Source: Zygaena filipendulae
Taxonomy: Eukaryota; Arthropoda; Insecta; Lepidoptera; Zygaenidae
NCBI GenBank assembly: GCA_907165275.2
Contig: OU015653.1
Span: forward strand, 12,554,001-12,618,000
DNA length: 64,000 nucleotides
Direction: 5' to 3'
Each line of letters begins with the position of its first letter. The stretch's first letter is position 1. Of the stretch, positions 41,295 to 51,759 are shown piece after piece. Position numbers and translations under genes: made by a program. The notes beneath the pieces are model-generated. The model saw only the letters and a program-made list of their open reading frames with translations. It did not search any database and was not told where the DNA came from.

Positions 41295-41512
41295 ATCTAC
41301 TTGATTCTACACTAAGCTATATGCTTGTTCCCCAGAGACCAAGCTAACCATGTTAGCACATACTTCATAGATTATACAGCGTGTAAGCTTATACGAGGGA
41401 CGTATTACGCGTACGCTTTATTATGTTCAATAAAGAGTACAAACAAACCAACAACAGCATATTGGACACTCAATTGTCATGATCATTTTTATAATGTTTT
41501 ATATAGGGCCCT

Positions 41513-41660
41513 TTCTAGTGCCTGACTGGCTAGCTATACCACCTTCAAGTTGAAAATCTGTCGCCAAGCACCAGGTAATGGTGTGTTCCGGCAGCCTCAC
41601 TTGAAAACCAGGTCCTATTCCCATTCTAGGTCGGCAACGCACCTGCATGCCTTGCCTGAA
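41513..41660 (-). repeat. Second copy of the 22114-type repeat
   Basis: The minus strand reads GGCATGCAGGTGCGTTGCC, CCTGGTTTTCAAGTGAGGCT, GGTGCTTGGCGACAGATTTT and CTAGCCAGTCAGGCACTAG, matching the centre of the repeat at 22114-22431. Confidence 0.6.
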
Positions 41661-41860
41661 ATGGCAAAATGCAACCTTAGTTTCATTAAGCCGCGTATCT
41701 TCGAAATTTAAAAGTAGTAAAAAAGCGTAGGTATAACTAAGTATATAAAATTGAAGTGTCTGTTTGTAATTCCAAATTAAAATTGCAATGCAATAAATAC
41801 AATGCTTTTCACTTAATGCATAAGAAAGTACATCAAAATATCGTTTTTTTTTAATTTTTC

Positions 41861-41965
41861 TCTGTCTCTCTGTCTGTCTGTCTGTCTGTTTGTTCCAGCT
41901 AATCTCTGTAACGGCTGAACCTACTGCTTTTTATCTCTTTATTCCCGCGGGAACTCCAAAATTAA
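41861..41965 (+). mobile_element. Helitron-like fragment with (TCTG)n
   Basis: CTCTGTCTGTCTGTCTGTCTG, CAGCTAATCTCTGTAACGGC, then TTATTCCCGCGGGAACTCCA. It lacks both ends. Confidence 0.5.
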
Positions 41966-42286
41966 ATAAAAAAATAAAAAAATATATTCTGCTATAACAG
42001 ATCTCGCAGTATCTCATTAGGTCTTTAGTTATTATCATTAAAAGCATCTGGAACCCGAGTTTTCTTTGTTCATTTTCATGAATGTACGCTGTAGTTAGGA
42101 CCTTTCTGCGGCTTCCTCTCTTGGGGATGGATCCTTAATTAGTGATCCTTAGCGTTAATCCGTTTAATTTTCTCAACAGTGTCAACGAGTGTGTTCCTGA
42201 TTTCTCTGAATAGGAACAACGCTTTTCCTTTGTATTATCCTGAAGATTATCTTGAGAATATGTAAGTATTTAGCTTAATATATTTA

Positions 42287-42287
42287 A

Positions 42288-42338
<51 letters not shown>
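42287..42338. repeat. (TA)n microsatellite
   Basis: About 26 uninterrupted TA units. Confidence 0.95.
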
Positions 42339-42343
<5 letters not shown>

Positions 42344-42467
42344 TCAACCGCTGTAATTCATATATATCGATTTATGCATAGCGCAGTGCAATTCTCGTTT
42401 CTTATTTAAAAGGCAATAAATTATTGTGATATATTATTATACCCTGATTCACTATAGATAATTTTTT

Positions 42468-42655
42468 TTTTCTCTGTCTGTCTGTCTGTTTGTTCTGGCT
42501 AATCTCTGCAACGGCTTGGGACTTACACTGGCAGATAACCGATGTCATAAGGAGTTATTTAGGCTACTTATATGTTTTTTACAAAAAAAAAATTCCCACG
42601 GGAATCCCGAAACTCACGCGGGTGAAATCGGGTGAAATTGCGCGGGCACAGCAAG
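42468..42655 (+). mobile_element. Helitron-like element, TGTCTGTCTGTTTGTTC subfamily
   Basis: CTCTGTCTGTCTGTCTGTTTG, CTGGCAGATAACCGATGTCA, GGAATCCCGAAACTCACGCG and a degraded CACAGCAAG terminus. The complement appears at 3220 and 44574. Confidence 0.65.
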
Positions 42656-42668
42656 TACCTAATGCGAA

Positions 42669-42919
42669 TCCTACTAATATTATAAATGTGAAAGTGTGGA
42701 TGTTTGGATGTTTGTTACTCAATCTTTGTGTTGTGTCAAATAAAGTTTTTTCAATTCAATTCAATTCAATTCAATCACGCAAAAACGGCTGAACGATTTG
42801 GATGAAATTTGTCGTGCACGTTGTCAGGGGTACAGAGAAAGACATATAGGGTATTTTTATCCCGAAATTCCCGCGGGAACTCCGAAATTACCGCGGGCGA
42901 AACCGCGGGGCACAGCCAG
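42669..42919 (+). mobile_element. Full-length Helitron-like element carrying a retroposon insertion
   Basis: TCCTACTAATATTATAAATG to GCACAGCCAG. Without the insert at 42725-42776 it is about 199 bp, the same as 29132-29330. The hairpin region CGCGGGCGAAACCGCGGGG is intact. Confidence 0.85.
42725..42776 (+). mobile_element. Short 5'-truncated retroposon insertion with (TCAAT)n tail
   Basis: TTTGTGTTGTGTCAAATAAAG followed by TTTTTTCAATTCAATTCAAT. It is the complement of the element end at 10958-11075. The host Helitron sequence resumes after a duplicated CAATC (42720-42724 and 42772-42776), as expected for target-primed insertion. Confidence 0.8.
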
Positions 42920-42974
42920 TATAATATATTTTTTGAATCGATACTTATGATTTTATTTCTGGTTCTGGTGGTTG

Positions 42975-43338
42975 AGTGGAATATAAAATTCAAAAATTCA
43001 AAATTCAAAAGCTATTTATTACTTAGGATTGGTTACAATCACTTGTTATCGTCAGCAGGTTCTTAGAACTATAAATTACCGTTAGTTCGGAATACGTCCT
43101 CTGCTGAGAAGAACTGACAAGAAACTCAGCAGCGCTGTCTTTTGATGATCATACTTATAAACTAGGAAAACAAAAAATAGAAATTGGATAGAGAAATTCA
43201 TGCCCAAACGTATGTATCATTTAAATAGTCTACTACACTATAATATCCTTTATCGCATAATCTGTGTTTAATAAGTTTCTTGAATTTATTAATTGACAAA
43301 TTAATTACATCGTTTGGGAGTTTGTTGTAAAAGTGTAT
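42975..43338 (-). pseudogene. 5'-truncated non-LTR retrotransposon, ORF2 C-terminus and 3' UTR (copy 2)
   Basis: The minus strand from 43335 translates HFYNKLPNDVINLSINKFKK, then LIKHRLCDKGYYSVVDYLND, stopping after TYVWA. A UTR follows with TGAGTTTCTTGTCAGTTCTT, CTCAGCAGAGGACGTATTCC and an AGCTTTTGAATTTTGAATTT tail. The reading frame is clean over about 48 codons, so this copy is younger than the one at 4521. The jockey/CR1-type clade is inferred. Confidence 0.75.
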
Positions 43339-43440
43339 ACATATATATATTATATAATATATATATTTACATATATAAGTACATATATTATATAATATAT
43401 ATATTTACATATATATATTATATATATTTTTATTAAAAAA

Positions 43441-43632
43441 CTAGCTGTGCCCCGCGGTTTCACCCGCGTGAGTTTCGGAATTCCCGCAGGAACTCCCTTT
43501 AGGGGGATGAAAAATAGATAGTAGCCGATTCTCAGGCTTACTGAATATGCATAAAAAATTTCATGAGAATCGGTCAAGCCGTTTCGGAGGAGTATGGGAA
43601 CGAGCACTGTGACACGAGAATTTTATATATTA
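43441..43632 (-). mobile_element. Helitron-like element, TTTCATGAGAATCGGTCAAG subfamily
   Basis: CTAGCTGTGCCCCGCGGTTTC, CGGAATTCCCGCAGGAACTC, AGTAGCCGATTCTCAGGC, GCCGTTTCGGAGGAGTATGG and TTTTATATATTAGAT at the distal end. Confidence 0.75.
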
Positions 43633-44573
43633 GATATATTATTATATTTGATATTGTAATAATCTACGTTAGCAAAACTGACCGTTAAATTTTCGGAATA
43701 GATATTAGTTTAACAGAGTTGTCACAGTGATATAACTTATTAAGTTGACCGCAAATAGTAAGCCAACTATATTAAATCGCTGATCCCGGTCGACAGGCGG
43801 ATATAATCAGAGGGCAATTTTCATAAGCATCTATCATTTAATTACAGGTGACCTGAGACAAATGTAGATTATAAGGGTTAAGATTCTTCATTCTCAATAA
43901 TTTATTCTTGCGGTGATTGTCAAATTTTTTTTTACCTTCTCTACCAACTTTATGTAGTTCTGTAAATCTACTATCTAGGTAAATTTTATCGGAAAGGTTA
44001 AATAATTTTATTTTTTTCAAATTTAAAAAATGCCGAAAATGAATCGATTTTCACACAAAAACCTCGTTTCCATGTGAATGTATATTTCGCTGTGTTTATG
44101 AATAGGCACAAAAGCATTGTTATGAAGAGTACAAGAGGCTGATAGCGTCGGAGCGAAAAATGTAGGAAATCTTTGAAAGCTTCCAATTGTTGTATGAATG
44201 CATCTAGAGCACCTCCAATCTAAGTGAGTGCTCCAGCCATTTCGTATTGAAGCAATGACTGTATGGTTCTTTCCAGATGCATTTTAAGAATGCAATTTAT
44301 TATACTTCCCAATGTTATTCTGGTTTTATCACTCGGATTTCATAGGTTTGCGTTTTATTTTAGAATAGATATCGCTAAGGGAGTGGCTTTAAATAAAATA
44401 TTAAAGATTATTCGTATTTCCAAAGTCTTTATTTTCCTTGTGTTTTTTTTATTAGGATTACCAACGATCATACAATAAATAAAAACATTTACCTACTTAA
44501 CTCTAAAACGATTATTTAACCTTAGGCTTGTACACCACAGTTGGCATAAAGTATGGTTTTTATATTCTAGACA
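43633..44573. other. No recognisable feature
   Basis: Short frames of 60-71 codons only. AT-rich. Confidence 0.4.
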
Positions 44574-44785
44574 CTAGTTGTACCCCGCGGTTTCACCCGC
44601 GTTTCGGAATTCCCGCGGGGAATATTTTTCTAAAATAAAAGTAGCCTAAGTTACGCTTTGTAACATCAGCTATCTGCCAGTGAAAGTTCCATTAAAATCG
44701 GTCCAGCGTTTCAAAGATTAGCCGGACCAAACAGACAGACAGACAGAGAAAAAATTTGATAATTGTTTTTTGTAAGTAGGTAAGT
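44574..44785 (-). mobile_element. Helitron-like element, CAGCTATCTGCCAGTGAAAG subfamily
   Basis: CTAGTTGTACCCCGCGGTTT, AAAAGTAGCCTAAGTTACGC, AAATCGGTCCAGCGTTTCAA and AACAGACAGACAGACAGAG. Confidence 0.75.
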
Positions 44786-44816
44786 ACAGTATATACGTTC
44801 ATATGCATTATGCGAA

Positions 44817-44985
44817 ATTATTCCATACAAACTTTTCAACCCCTTTTCACCCCCTTTGGGGGTAAATTTTCAAAAATCTTTTCTTACTGCACACCTACGT
44901 CACCTTACGAATATTTGTGCAAAATTTTACATAGTTAGGACCCAGCGGTTTCAACTTATTTATATAGAAAGTAGATATTCGTGGA
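44817..44985 (-). repeat. Worn repeat (TTCACCCCCTTTGGGGG)
   Basis: CTTTTCAACCCCTTTTCACC, CCCTTTGGGGGTAAATTTTC and ATTTGTGCAAAATTTTACAT look like the interior of a further Helitron-like subfamily, but no ends are visible. Confidence 0.35.
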
Positions 44986-44989
44986 TGAA

Positions 44990-45680
44990 TTATATAAGCA
45001 ATTTTAAGAATTCACATTAATCTGTGTTGCTTTTAAGTAGATATACCTACTTACAGAAAAGGTAGGTTTCATATTGCTAAGAGCATCACGTGTTCAGTGT
45101 ACATACCGAGTATAACCTACCTATTTAGTAAAAGAAAAAGTCTAAAACTGTTTTCACAAAATATAGGTGGATACATCTAAAATCTCCGACCAAGAAAACG
45201 CAAATATGAAATTCCAAAAGAAAGGTGTGCGAAAAATATGTGGTCATTATAAAGCTTCGTTACTTGAACGTGGGATTGTAGGGACGTGGCAACACAATCC
45301 ATGCCTCTATGCTCATATGAAGTACCCATATTCTCACGAAATTCACCACGTGCATGCTTTTTATAAAGTCGTATTATATGCACGCGGCAGTAACGCGGTG
45401 CGAGAAAACGTGTCTTAAGCTAATAAATGTTTGCAGCGTATCTTTGATACGATAGAGCTGGAAAAATTTATGAAAATATTTTCGCAGACACGAGCTGTAA
45501 AATTTTATACTGTTTTAAAGTACTTAAAATAAATTTAACAACTCTTATTTAATGTTGTATATGACAATAACACGATACCACCTGGTCCCAAACTAAGCGG
45601 AGCTTGTACCTACTATGGGTACGAGACAACTAATATAATATCTACTTCTAAGTACAATTTGTTTTAAACAGGCACATAAT
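44990..45680. other. No recognisable feature
   Basis: An 83-codon frame at 45167-45418 and its opposite-strand shadow have no recognisable motif. Confidence 0.4.
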
Positions 45681-45699
45681 ATTGTGATGAATACTAAAC

Positions 45700-45840
45700 A
45701 CCCAGTCACAGGACTCAAGATAAACATAAATTTTCGTCACATAAACGTTCGCCTTGATGCGGGGGCCGAACCCGTGACACCTGGCGTAGTTGGCAGGTTC
45801 GCTAACTTAAACGTACGGGGTTGTCAGATGAGCGTGTGCC
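45700..45840 (-). repeat. Possible tRNA-related SINE fragment
   Basis: The minus strand contains GTGTCACGGGTTCGGCCCCC, close to a Pol III B box, near AACCTGCCAACTACGCCAGG. It is too short and eroded to place in a family. Confidence 0.3.
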
Positions 45841-45898
45841 CTTCACGTCAGGGAAGTATTTACTTCTTAAATATCCTTTGGTTTAATAACGGTCTCTT

Positions 45899-46205
45899 TC
45901 TTAAAATGACCACTTTCCTAAAACGTCAACTTTCTTAAAATGACTACTCTCCTAAAACGTCAACTTTCTTAAAATGACCACTCTCCTAAAACGTCAACTT
46001 TCTTAAAATGACCACTCTCCTAAAACGTCAACTTTCTTAAAATGACCACTCTCCTAAAACGTCAACTTTCTTAAAATGACCACTCTCCTAAAACGTCAAC
46101 TTTCTTAAAATGACCACTCTCCTAAAACATCAACTTTCTTAAAATGACCACTCTCCTAAAATGTCTACTTTTCTAATACGTTCACTTTCCTAAAATGACA
46201 ACCTT
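45899..46205 (+). repeat. 34-bp minisatellite built from two 17-bp half-units
   Basis: Eight nearly perfect 34-bp units start at 45900. Each is CTTAAAATGACCACTCTCC then TAAAACGTCAACTTT. The halves CTTTCTTAAAATGACCA and CTCTCCTAAAACGTCAA match at 12 of 17 positions, so the array grew from an older 17-bp repeat. Decayed units continue to about 46205 and again at 46318-46385. Confidence 0.92.
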
Positions 46206-46389
46206 CCTGAAATCTTGTGCACGGTATACTTATATACTTTGCGGGAAGAGTTTGGCAAAAGGCTGTCATAATTTTGATCTCGGAAATTTAAAACCTAACT
46301 TTAACTAAAACTGGTTGATATTGACCACTTTTCTAAAACGTTCACTTTCCTAAAACATTGACATTTTTAAAACGTTCAATTTCACATCT

Positions 46390-46642
46390 AAAAAAAAATA
46401 ATTGTTGGCAGCTAAGATATTAGATTTAACCGATACCGAATCACGCTATAATTATGTACGAGTACATACCAACGGTCATTATGGACGGATAAGCACGAAA
46501 TGGGCGGGCGTTTCAAAACCGAAGAGTAATGCAAGTAATGCAACCTTTACAGACCAATAAATGTGGAGTTTTTGGCCCTCCACAAACAGGGGTAGGTTAA
46601 TAACGATAGTCAGGGTGATTTCCGTTTTTCATTTATTGTAAA
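46390..46642. other. No recognisable feature
   Basis: No repeat end or coding signal. Confidence 0.35.
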
Positions 46643-46790
46643 CTAGCTGGTCGCTACGCGGTTTTACTTACGTCAACTGCAGAATTACCGCAGGAACTCT
46701 TTATGCCTATTAGGATAAAGTACCCTATCTTATATTCCAAGACCTACGTTCTACTCAAAGTATGCTGCATATTTTGACATTTGCAAGGAA
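46643..46790 (-). mobile_element. Worn Helitron-like fragment
   Basis: CTAGCTGGTCGCTACGCGGTT, ATTACCGCAGGAACTC and GATAAAGTACCCTATCTTAT. Confidence 0.45.
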
Positions 46791-46799
46791 ATCAAAACC

Positions 46800-47735
46800 T
46801 ATAAGGCACTACCCGTTTAACTAGAATCATGAAAGACAAGAAAATTCGAAAACCGTTTTGCAATTGCAATATAAAAAAAAATTATTAAATTATCTAAATC
46901 TTCGAGATTTGATTCCCGCTATGGAGAGGCTATTTACATTTTTTTTTTTAATTTGTACGTATCCCTCGGTGCGCGATTCCGACTCACACTTAGCCGATAT
47001 TAACTTTTTATACCGATCGATCCTTAAAAGAAATCGAATATCTAAAACTACTCGTTTACCTATACATCTTATATCGATATTGCCTCCTGAAAAATTGCAT
47101 GCGATTTTTAAAACATTGTGTAATGTGTTACTATACTCAAATAGGCATAATAGAGCAAACGTTTAATTTTGTGGCAACCCTATTTGGCCAGAAATTTGAG
47201 CTTCTAAGGTAGTATACTAAGAACTAGGTATATTGGAGTGTATTAACACAATAATTACATTCAACATATTATGTCTACATCTAGTACCAGGAAAACATGT
47301 ACTTATATACCCTCAGACATAGATCATAGTAGATAGGGCTAGTTCGAGAAACCAAGGGAGCCACAATTTCGGTCTAACATAGGCAATTTAAGCCAAATTA
47401 ATGGATTTCACTTGCTCTAGGATGAGTTCAGATCGATCGAAAACTATTCAGTGACACAAAGAAGCGTTCGAGCATTATTCCGTACTATCAGAATTTTTTC
47501 TAAGAGGCTTGAGAAATGAGAGGTTTGATATCTGAATAGGACTTTGTACTTAATGACAACGCTAGTACGGTTCTTTGTTTTATGACATGAAAAAGTGCTT
47601 AATCATTTTGCTGTGTGATCTGAATGAACCCCTCGAATTGTTTCCTGGTTTAAGAAAGTTTTATTATCCTTAATAGATTAATACATAATCACTCACTGTA
47701 CTGTGTGACTGTACAAATTTTTCTTGGTATCTATA
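46800..47735. other. No recognisable feature
   Basis: A 102-codon frame at 46858-47166 is AT-driven and shows no motif. Confidence 0.4.
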
Positions 47736-47739
47736 CTTA

Positions 47740-47932
47740 TGTTATAAAAAGGAAAGATTTGATTTTTTGTTTGTTTGTTTGTTACGATTTAACTCAACTA
47801 CTGGACCGATTTCAAAAATTCTTTCACCATCAGAAAGCTACATTATCTCTGAGTAACATAGGCTATATTGTAATCTGGAATTCCCGCGGGAACTCAGAAA
47901 TTATCGCGGGTGACAGCGCGTGGGACAGCTAG
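47740..47932 (+). mobile_element. Helitron-like element, GTTACGATTTAACTCAA subfamily
   Basis: AAAGGAAAGATTTGATTTTTT, CTACTGGACCGATTTCAAAA, CATCAGAAAGCTACATTATC, ATCGCGGGTGACAGCGCGTGG and a CAGCTAG end. This is the best copy of its subfamily here (compare 16897 and 31160). Confidence 0.75.
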
Positions 47933-47954
47933 TATCTCAATTATTTGTCAACGT

Positions 47955-48130
47955 TTGAAAGAAAGAAAGAAGAAAGAAAATAAATTTATTTGTCAACCAA
48001 CACATAATATACAACTGCAATAAAAAACAATACAAAAATGTTGACAAAATGGTCCCGGCTCAGCATAATGCTATCTCACACACTTAACAGTGTGAGGCAG
48101 CGCTAGTTTTCAGCCGGAACCACGGTAAAA
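47955..48130 (-). mobile_element. Retroposon 3' end with (TTTC)n tail
   Basis: The minus strand reads GGTTCCGGCTGAAAACTAGC, CTGCCTCACACTGTTAAGTG, TGAGATAGCATTATGCTGAG, GGTTGACAAATAAATTTATT, then TTCTTTCTTTCTTTC. The tail orientation and AATAAA point to a non-LTR retroposon. I recall similar sequences in other Lepidoptera but cannot name the clade. Confidence 0.5.
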
Positions 48131-48757
48131 AATAAACAAAATTAAAAGTAAAAAATAAACTATAAAATGAAAATTACAATAAAAAAAAATGAACTACATA
48201 TAAAACTAAACAAAAAAATAAAATAAAATAACAATATATAAAATAACAAAGCGAATTGATCTAGGCTCGAGCCACTGGTGCGAAGGTACTTTGTGGCAAT
48301 GGCAGCATACTAAGAAGACTTGCGTAGTCTATTCTACGATGTCTGTGTAAATATGTATCAAGTTACTAATAAACACGCGAAGTGAACATTTAATGATAAT
48401 CTTTTTTTTCTTGGTTTTTTCTTGCCCCTTCTGAAAGTAAATTATAATTCTGTCATTGTTGTACAAAAATTAATTATTTGCATTGAAATTAACAATTATG
48501 TACCGTGATTTATGATTGCGTTTCTAATTTGGCCCAAAATAATGTGTATACAAAATTGTGCTCGAGTGTTCGTTTGTACGGTCGTTTTTCAGGTTGCAAT
48601 GTGTTTCTACATAGCGACTATTGATGTAAAAAAATTCGGTAGCCACATTTTTAGAATAGGCGGTTAATACTTACTAATTATTGTTATAAGTTAATTTATA
48701 TAAAAAAAAACAGATAAGACAAAAATGTGTGCCACTCCGAACGAATGCGTGCTATAC
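48131..48757. other. A-rich, otherwise unassigned
   Basis: Low-complexity A-rich sequence to about 48260 (AAAATAAAATAACAATATA), then unique-looking DNA. Confidence 0.4.
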
Positions 48758-48944
48758 AAAATTCAAAAGCTATTTATTACTTAGGATTGTTTGTTACAAT
48801 CACTTATAATAATCGTCAGCAGGTTCTTACAACTATAAATTACCGTCAGTTCGGAGTACGACATACGTCCTCTACTGAGAAGAACTGACAAGAAACTGAG
48901 CAGGGCTGTCTTTTAATGATCGTACTTATAAATTAGGAGAACTA
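48758..48944 (-). mobile_element. Non-LTR retrotransposon 3' UTR (copy 3 of the 4521/42975 family)
   Basis: The minus strand carries CTCAGTTTCTTGTCAGTTCT, TCAGTAGAGGACGTATGTCG, AAGAACCTGCTGACGATTAT and AAATAGCTTTTGAATTTT. Only the UTR is left; it ends 9 bp before the TIR transposon at 48954. Confidence 0.7.
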
Positions 48945-48953
48945 TACGTATGA

Positions 48954-49691
48954 AGGGTGGAAATTTGAGACGGGTCAGCAAGGGCGGCTACCTTAAAGGT
49001 TGAAGCTACGCGATTATGGTCTTAGGAGACCATCTCTTATTTTTTGGGTTATTGCTATGTTTTTTTTTATTTGTAAATGCCGATGCATTTACAAATAAAA
49101 AAAGTACAGTAATTACATAAATATTTTTTACTAGCCCAATTGTCTCCAACAAGGATCAAAAGGCTCTATAGGATCAAATTAGCTTAGGATATGAGAAATT
49201 TCACAAATCGAAAAAAAAAACCATTCCCATATATTGTGCTAGGAAAATGAATAGGCTAGTTTCCTGGGTAAAAAAATCAAAATTCTATTTAGTCCGTCAG
49301 TTAGATAGTAAAAAAATAAAAGACACGTATTTTTTGCTTTTTTAAAATAATGGAAATATGCATAGATAAAGCGCATTAAAGTTTAGGGTGGGGGACTCGT
49401 GATGTCACAGCTCGCTATAACGTGCGAACAAACTGTAGCGAGGCGTGACGTCATGTGAAATTTCGACTTGATATATCTCCGTTATTTTTTGGTTACTTAG
49501 GTACATAAAAAAAGAAAAAATACGTGTCCAATATTTTTTAATAATCTACAAAACGGACTAAAAAAGAAAATTTAGGAAACTAGCCTATTGTAGCACAGTA
49601 ATGAAAAGATTCTTATTTCGAGAAAATATTGGCTGCCAAGAATGATCTCGGCAACAAAAAAGCTTACTGACCCGTCTCAAATTTCCACCCT
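48954..49691. mobile_element. DNA transposon remnant with perfect 25-bp TIRs
   Basis: The ends AGGGTGGAAATTTGAGACGG...(48954-48978) and their exact complement (49667-49691) enclose 738 bp. Inside are a 19-bp perfect hairpin (49062-49080/49085-49103, TTTTTTTATTTGTAAATGC) and a nested CRE-type MITE (49250-49589). Without it the element is about 0.4 kb. No transposase. A target duplication is not clear (left GTATGA, right GTATAG). Confidence 0.8.
49250..49589 (+). mobile_element. MITE with CRE-like palindromes, copy 6, nested
   Basis: The outer 16-bp TIRs AATAGGCTAGTTTCCT and complement are perfect. Inner AGTCCGTCAGTTAG / CTACAAAACGGACT, GTGATGTCAC and CGTGACGTCATG follow. It sits inside the 738-bp transposon. 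Confidence 0.85.
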
Positions 49692-50284
49692 GTATAGCCG
49701 CGGTATCGTTTAACCATACTCATTCCTCCTGTAGGTATGAGTAAGGTATAGGTATATATTGCAACAAATTTGACAAAATAAGACAAACAAAATATCGTTC
49801 TTCATTTAAATTTACTGCAATCGCGTCGGAATTCAAAGAGGATATTAAAATAATCCGATCTTGGAAGGAATACGGAATCATATCGTATACCAACCATGCT
49901 CAGGCTACAACGGTTTGGTGCTAACTAAACTTTTATAATTAGGAAAACGGCTCTACGTCGCTTCGGAGCGGGGAACGTTGATACGCCTTATCTTCACTGT
50001 ACACTCAAATTGTAAATTATAAACACACTCCGTTCAAAATAAAGTTTATAGGTTTCATCTTGTATTAAATTCAATGGCTCACAAGCGCCATCTATCTCAA
50101 TGTTGACGAGACGTTTACTTATTGGATTTAAAACGCTCAACACCGCACGAACGAGCTAAGCGTTGACGTATTTCATTTTAAGTAATTCTGATATTTGGTG
50201 TCGGTTTGAACAACGACGATACGGGCTTAAAATTTATTAAATTTACAAATCGGGTTTTCAATTTCAAACTAGTGATAGTTAGAA
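49692..50284. other. No recognisable feature
   Basis: No coding or repeat-end signal. GCGCCATCTATC and TCGCTTCGGAGCGGG stand out only as GC-richer words. Confidence 0.35.
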
Positions 50285-50420
50285 ACTAGCTGATAGCCGT
50301 GGCTGCGCTTGCGTCGGTTTTGAAAGTGCGTCCGTATTGTGATAGCTAATCATCCTTGACATCCTAATACCTACCTATTATCAGAATCAAGTATTATTAG
50401 ATTACATAATAACTCTTGAA
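50285..50420 (-). mobile_element. Possible Helitron-like end of a different subfamily
   Basis: CTAGCTGATAGCCGTGGCTG then CGCTTGCGTCGG has the CTAG start and a GC-rich sub-terminal segment but differs from the dominant family. A related AAGCTGTTGCCAGCGACTCC segment occurs at 52501. Confidence 0.35.
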
Positions 50421-50639
50421 TACACATTTTAATTTCTCTGTAAGTACTAAAGGTATTTATTACTTCTACAATAAAATACAATTCCCAGAGTTTTTGCTCC
50501 TAATTTGTTCATAACTCCCCTTTCCGAGAACTGTTTGAAAATTTAGTATGAAAAGCAAGAAGGGAAAATCCGTTGAATTCCCTTCGCTAGCTTTTGGGTG
50601 ATGCACCTACAATTGTTCTATTAAAGTTTTACATATTTA

Positions 50640-51128
50640 TACTTATATACTTATAAAGAGCAAAAGTTTGTGAGTTTGTGGGTTTGTGAGTTTGTGACGT
50701 TGTAGGGCGTAATCTTTGGGTCTACTAAACCGATTATCAAAATTATTTCACTTATAGAAAGCTACAGTGATCCTGAGTGTCATAGGTTACTTTTTATTCC
50801 GGAATTCCTGTGGGAACTCCAAATTTCCCGCGGGTAAAATTACCGGGGACCAGCTATCTCTGGATCTACTGAACAGAATTAAAAAAATCTTTCACTTTTA
50901 AGAAGCTATTTAAGGTCATGGGGTACTTCTTATCCCGGAATTCCCCAGGGAACTGCGGAGTTTGTGAGGTTGTAATCTCTGGATCTACTGAACCATTTTT
51001 TGAAAATTCTTTCACTTATAGGAAGCTAAAGTAATTTTGAGTGACATAGTGACATAGAGTACTTTTTATCCCGGAATTCCCATGGGAACTCCGAAATTAC
51101 CGCGGGTGAAACCGCGGGGGTCAGCTAG
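50640..51128 (+). mobile_element. Helitron-like element with triplicated 3' module
   Basis: A 5' side ACTTATAAAGAGCAAAAGTT and several TTTGTGAG motifs are followed by three successive modules. Each runs from (ATCTCTGG)GTCTACT..ACC through CACTTATA.GAAGCTA to TTTTTATCCCGGAATTCC. Only the last carries the full end CCGCGGGTGAAACCGCGGGG, CAGCTAG. Confidence 0.8.
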
Positions 51129-51294
51129 TTATAGATAAAACTGCAACTTAAGCGAAGTGTTTGTGAATTATAAGATGATTAAAACAAAAAATAATGAAGT
51201 CATTAACTCTAAAAGGGTCTAAAATAAGGAGTTTCAGAATTCCTGTGTGTCTTTCTATATTTAAGTTTGTGTGCGCACTATGAAATAACTGTAG

Positions 51295-51459
51295 GACATA
51301 GGGATTCCCGCAGGAGCACCGAAATGAACGCGAGTAAATCACCGCATGAATTTTGCATACCTACACATCTCCGGTATAGATGATAGAGGGTACTTTTGAT
51401 TCCAAAATTTCTGCGCGAACTTCGAAATTTACTTGGGCGAAACCATGAGAAACGACTAG
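51295..51459 (+). mobile_element. Worn Helitron-like fragments
   Basis: GATTCCCGCAGGAGCACCGA, GCATACCTACACATCTCCGG, GAGGGTACTTTTGATTCC and a GAAACGACTAG end. Possibly two overlapping copies. Confidence 0.45.
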
Positions 51460-51654
51460 TTACTATTTAAATAGAAAATAATGATCGTTTCTTCTCTATC
51501 TTCTCTATGCGCTTCTTGGAACCGATTGTGATGAAACTTTGGTAGGTCGGCCTACGTATGTCACCGAAGGTTTCTGATATAAAGAGTTCCTTGAGGAAAT
51601 CCTGAAACTCACCTACTTGGATCTCCCTTAGAAGGTCTCTCAGGGCTTGTATTT

Positions 51655-51755
51655 CTATCATCATATCAACCGAAAGACGTCCACTGCTGGACACTGGCCT
51701 CCCCCAAGGATCGCCAAAACGACCGGTAACTGCGCTTCCTGCATCCATCCTGCAT
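51655..51755 (-). pseudogene. RTE-type LINE 3' remnant
   Basis: The minus strand reads GGATGGATGCAGGAAGCGCA, GTTACCGGTCGTTTTGGCGA, TCCTTGGGGGAGGCCAGTGT and CCAGCAGTGGACGTCTTTCG, then TGATATGATGAT. This is the familiar C-terminal coding end and short tail of lepidopteran RTE elements. Related pieces lie at 54500 and 62945. Confidence 0.7.
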
Positions 51756-51759
51756 TTTT

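Noticed and set aside
45899..46205. Regular 34-bp repeats resembling a CRISPR array
   Set aside because: Units are directly contiguous with no unique spacers, and the genome is eukaryotic.
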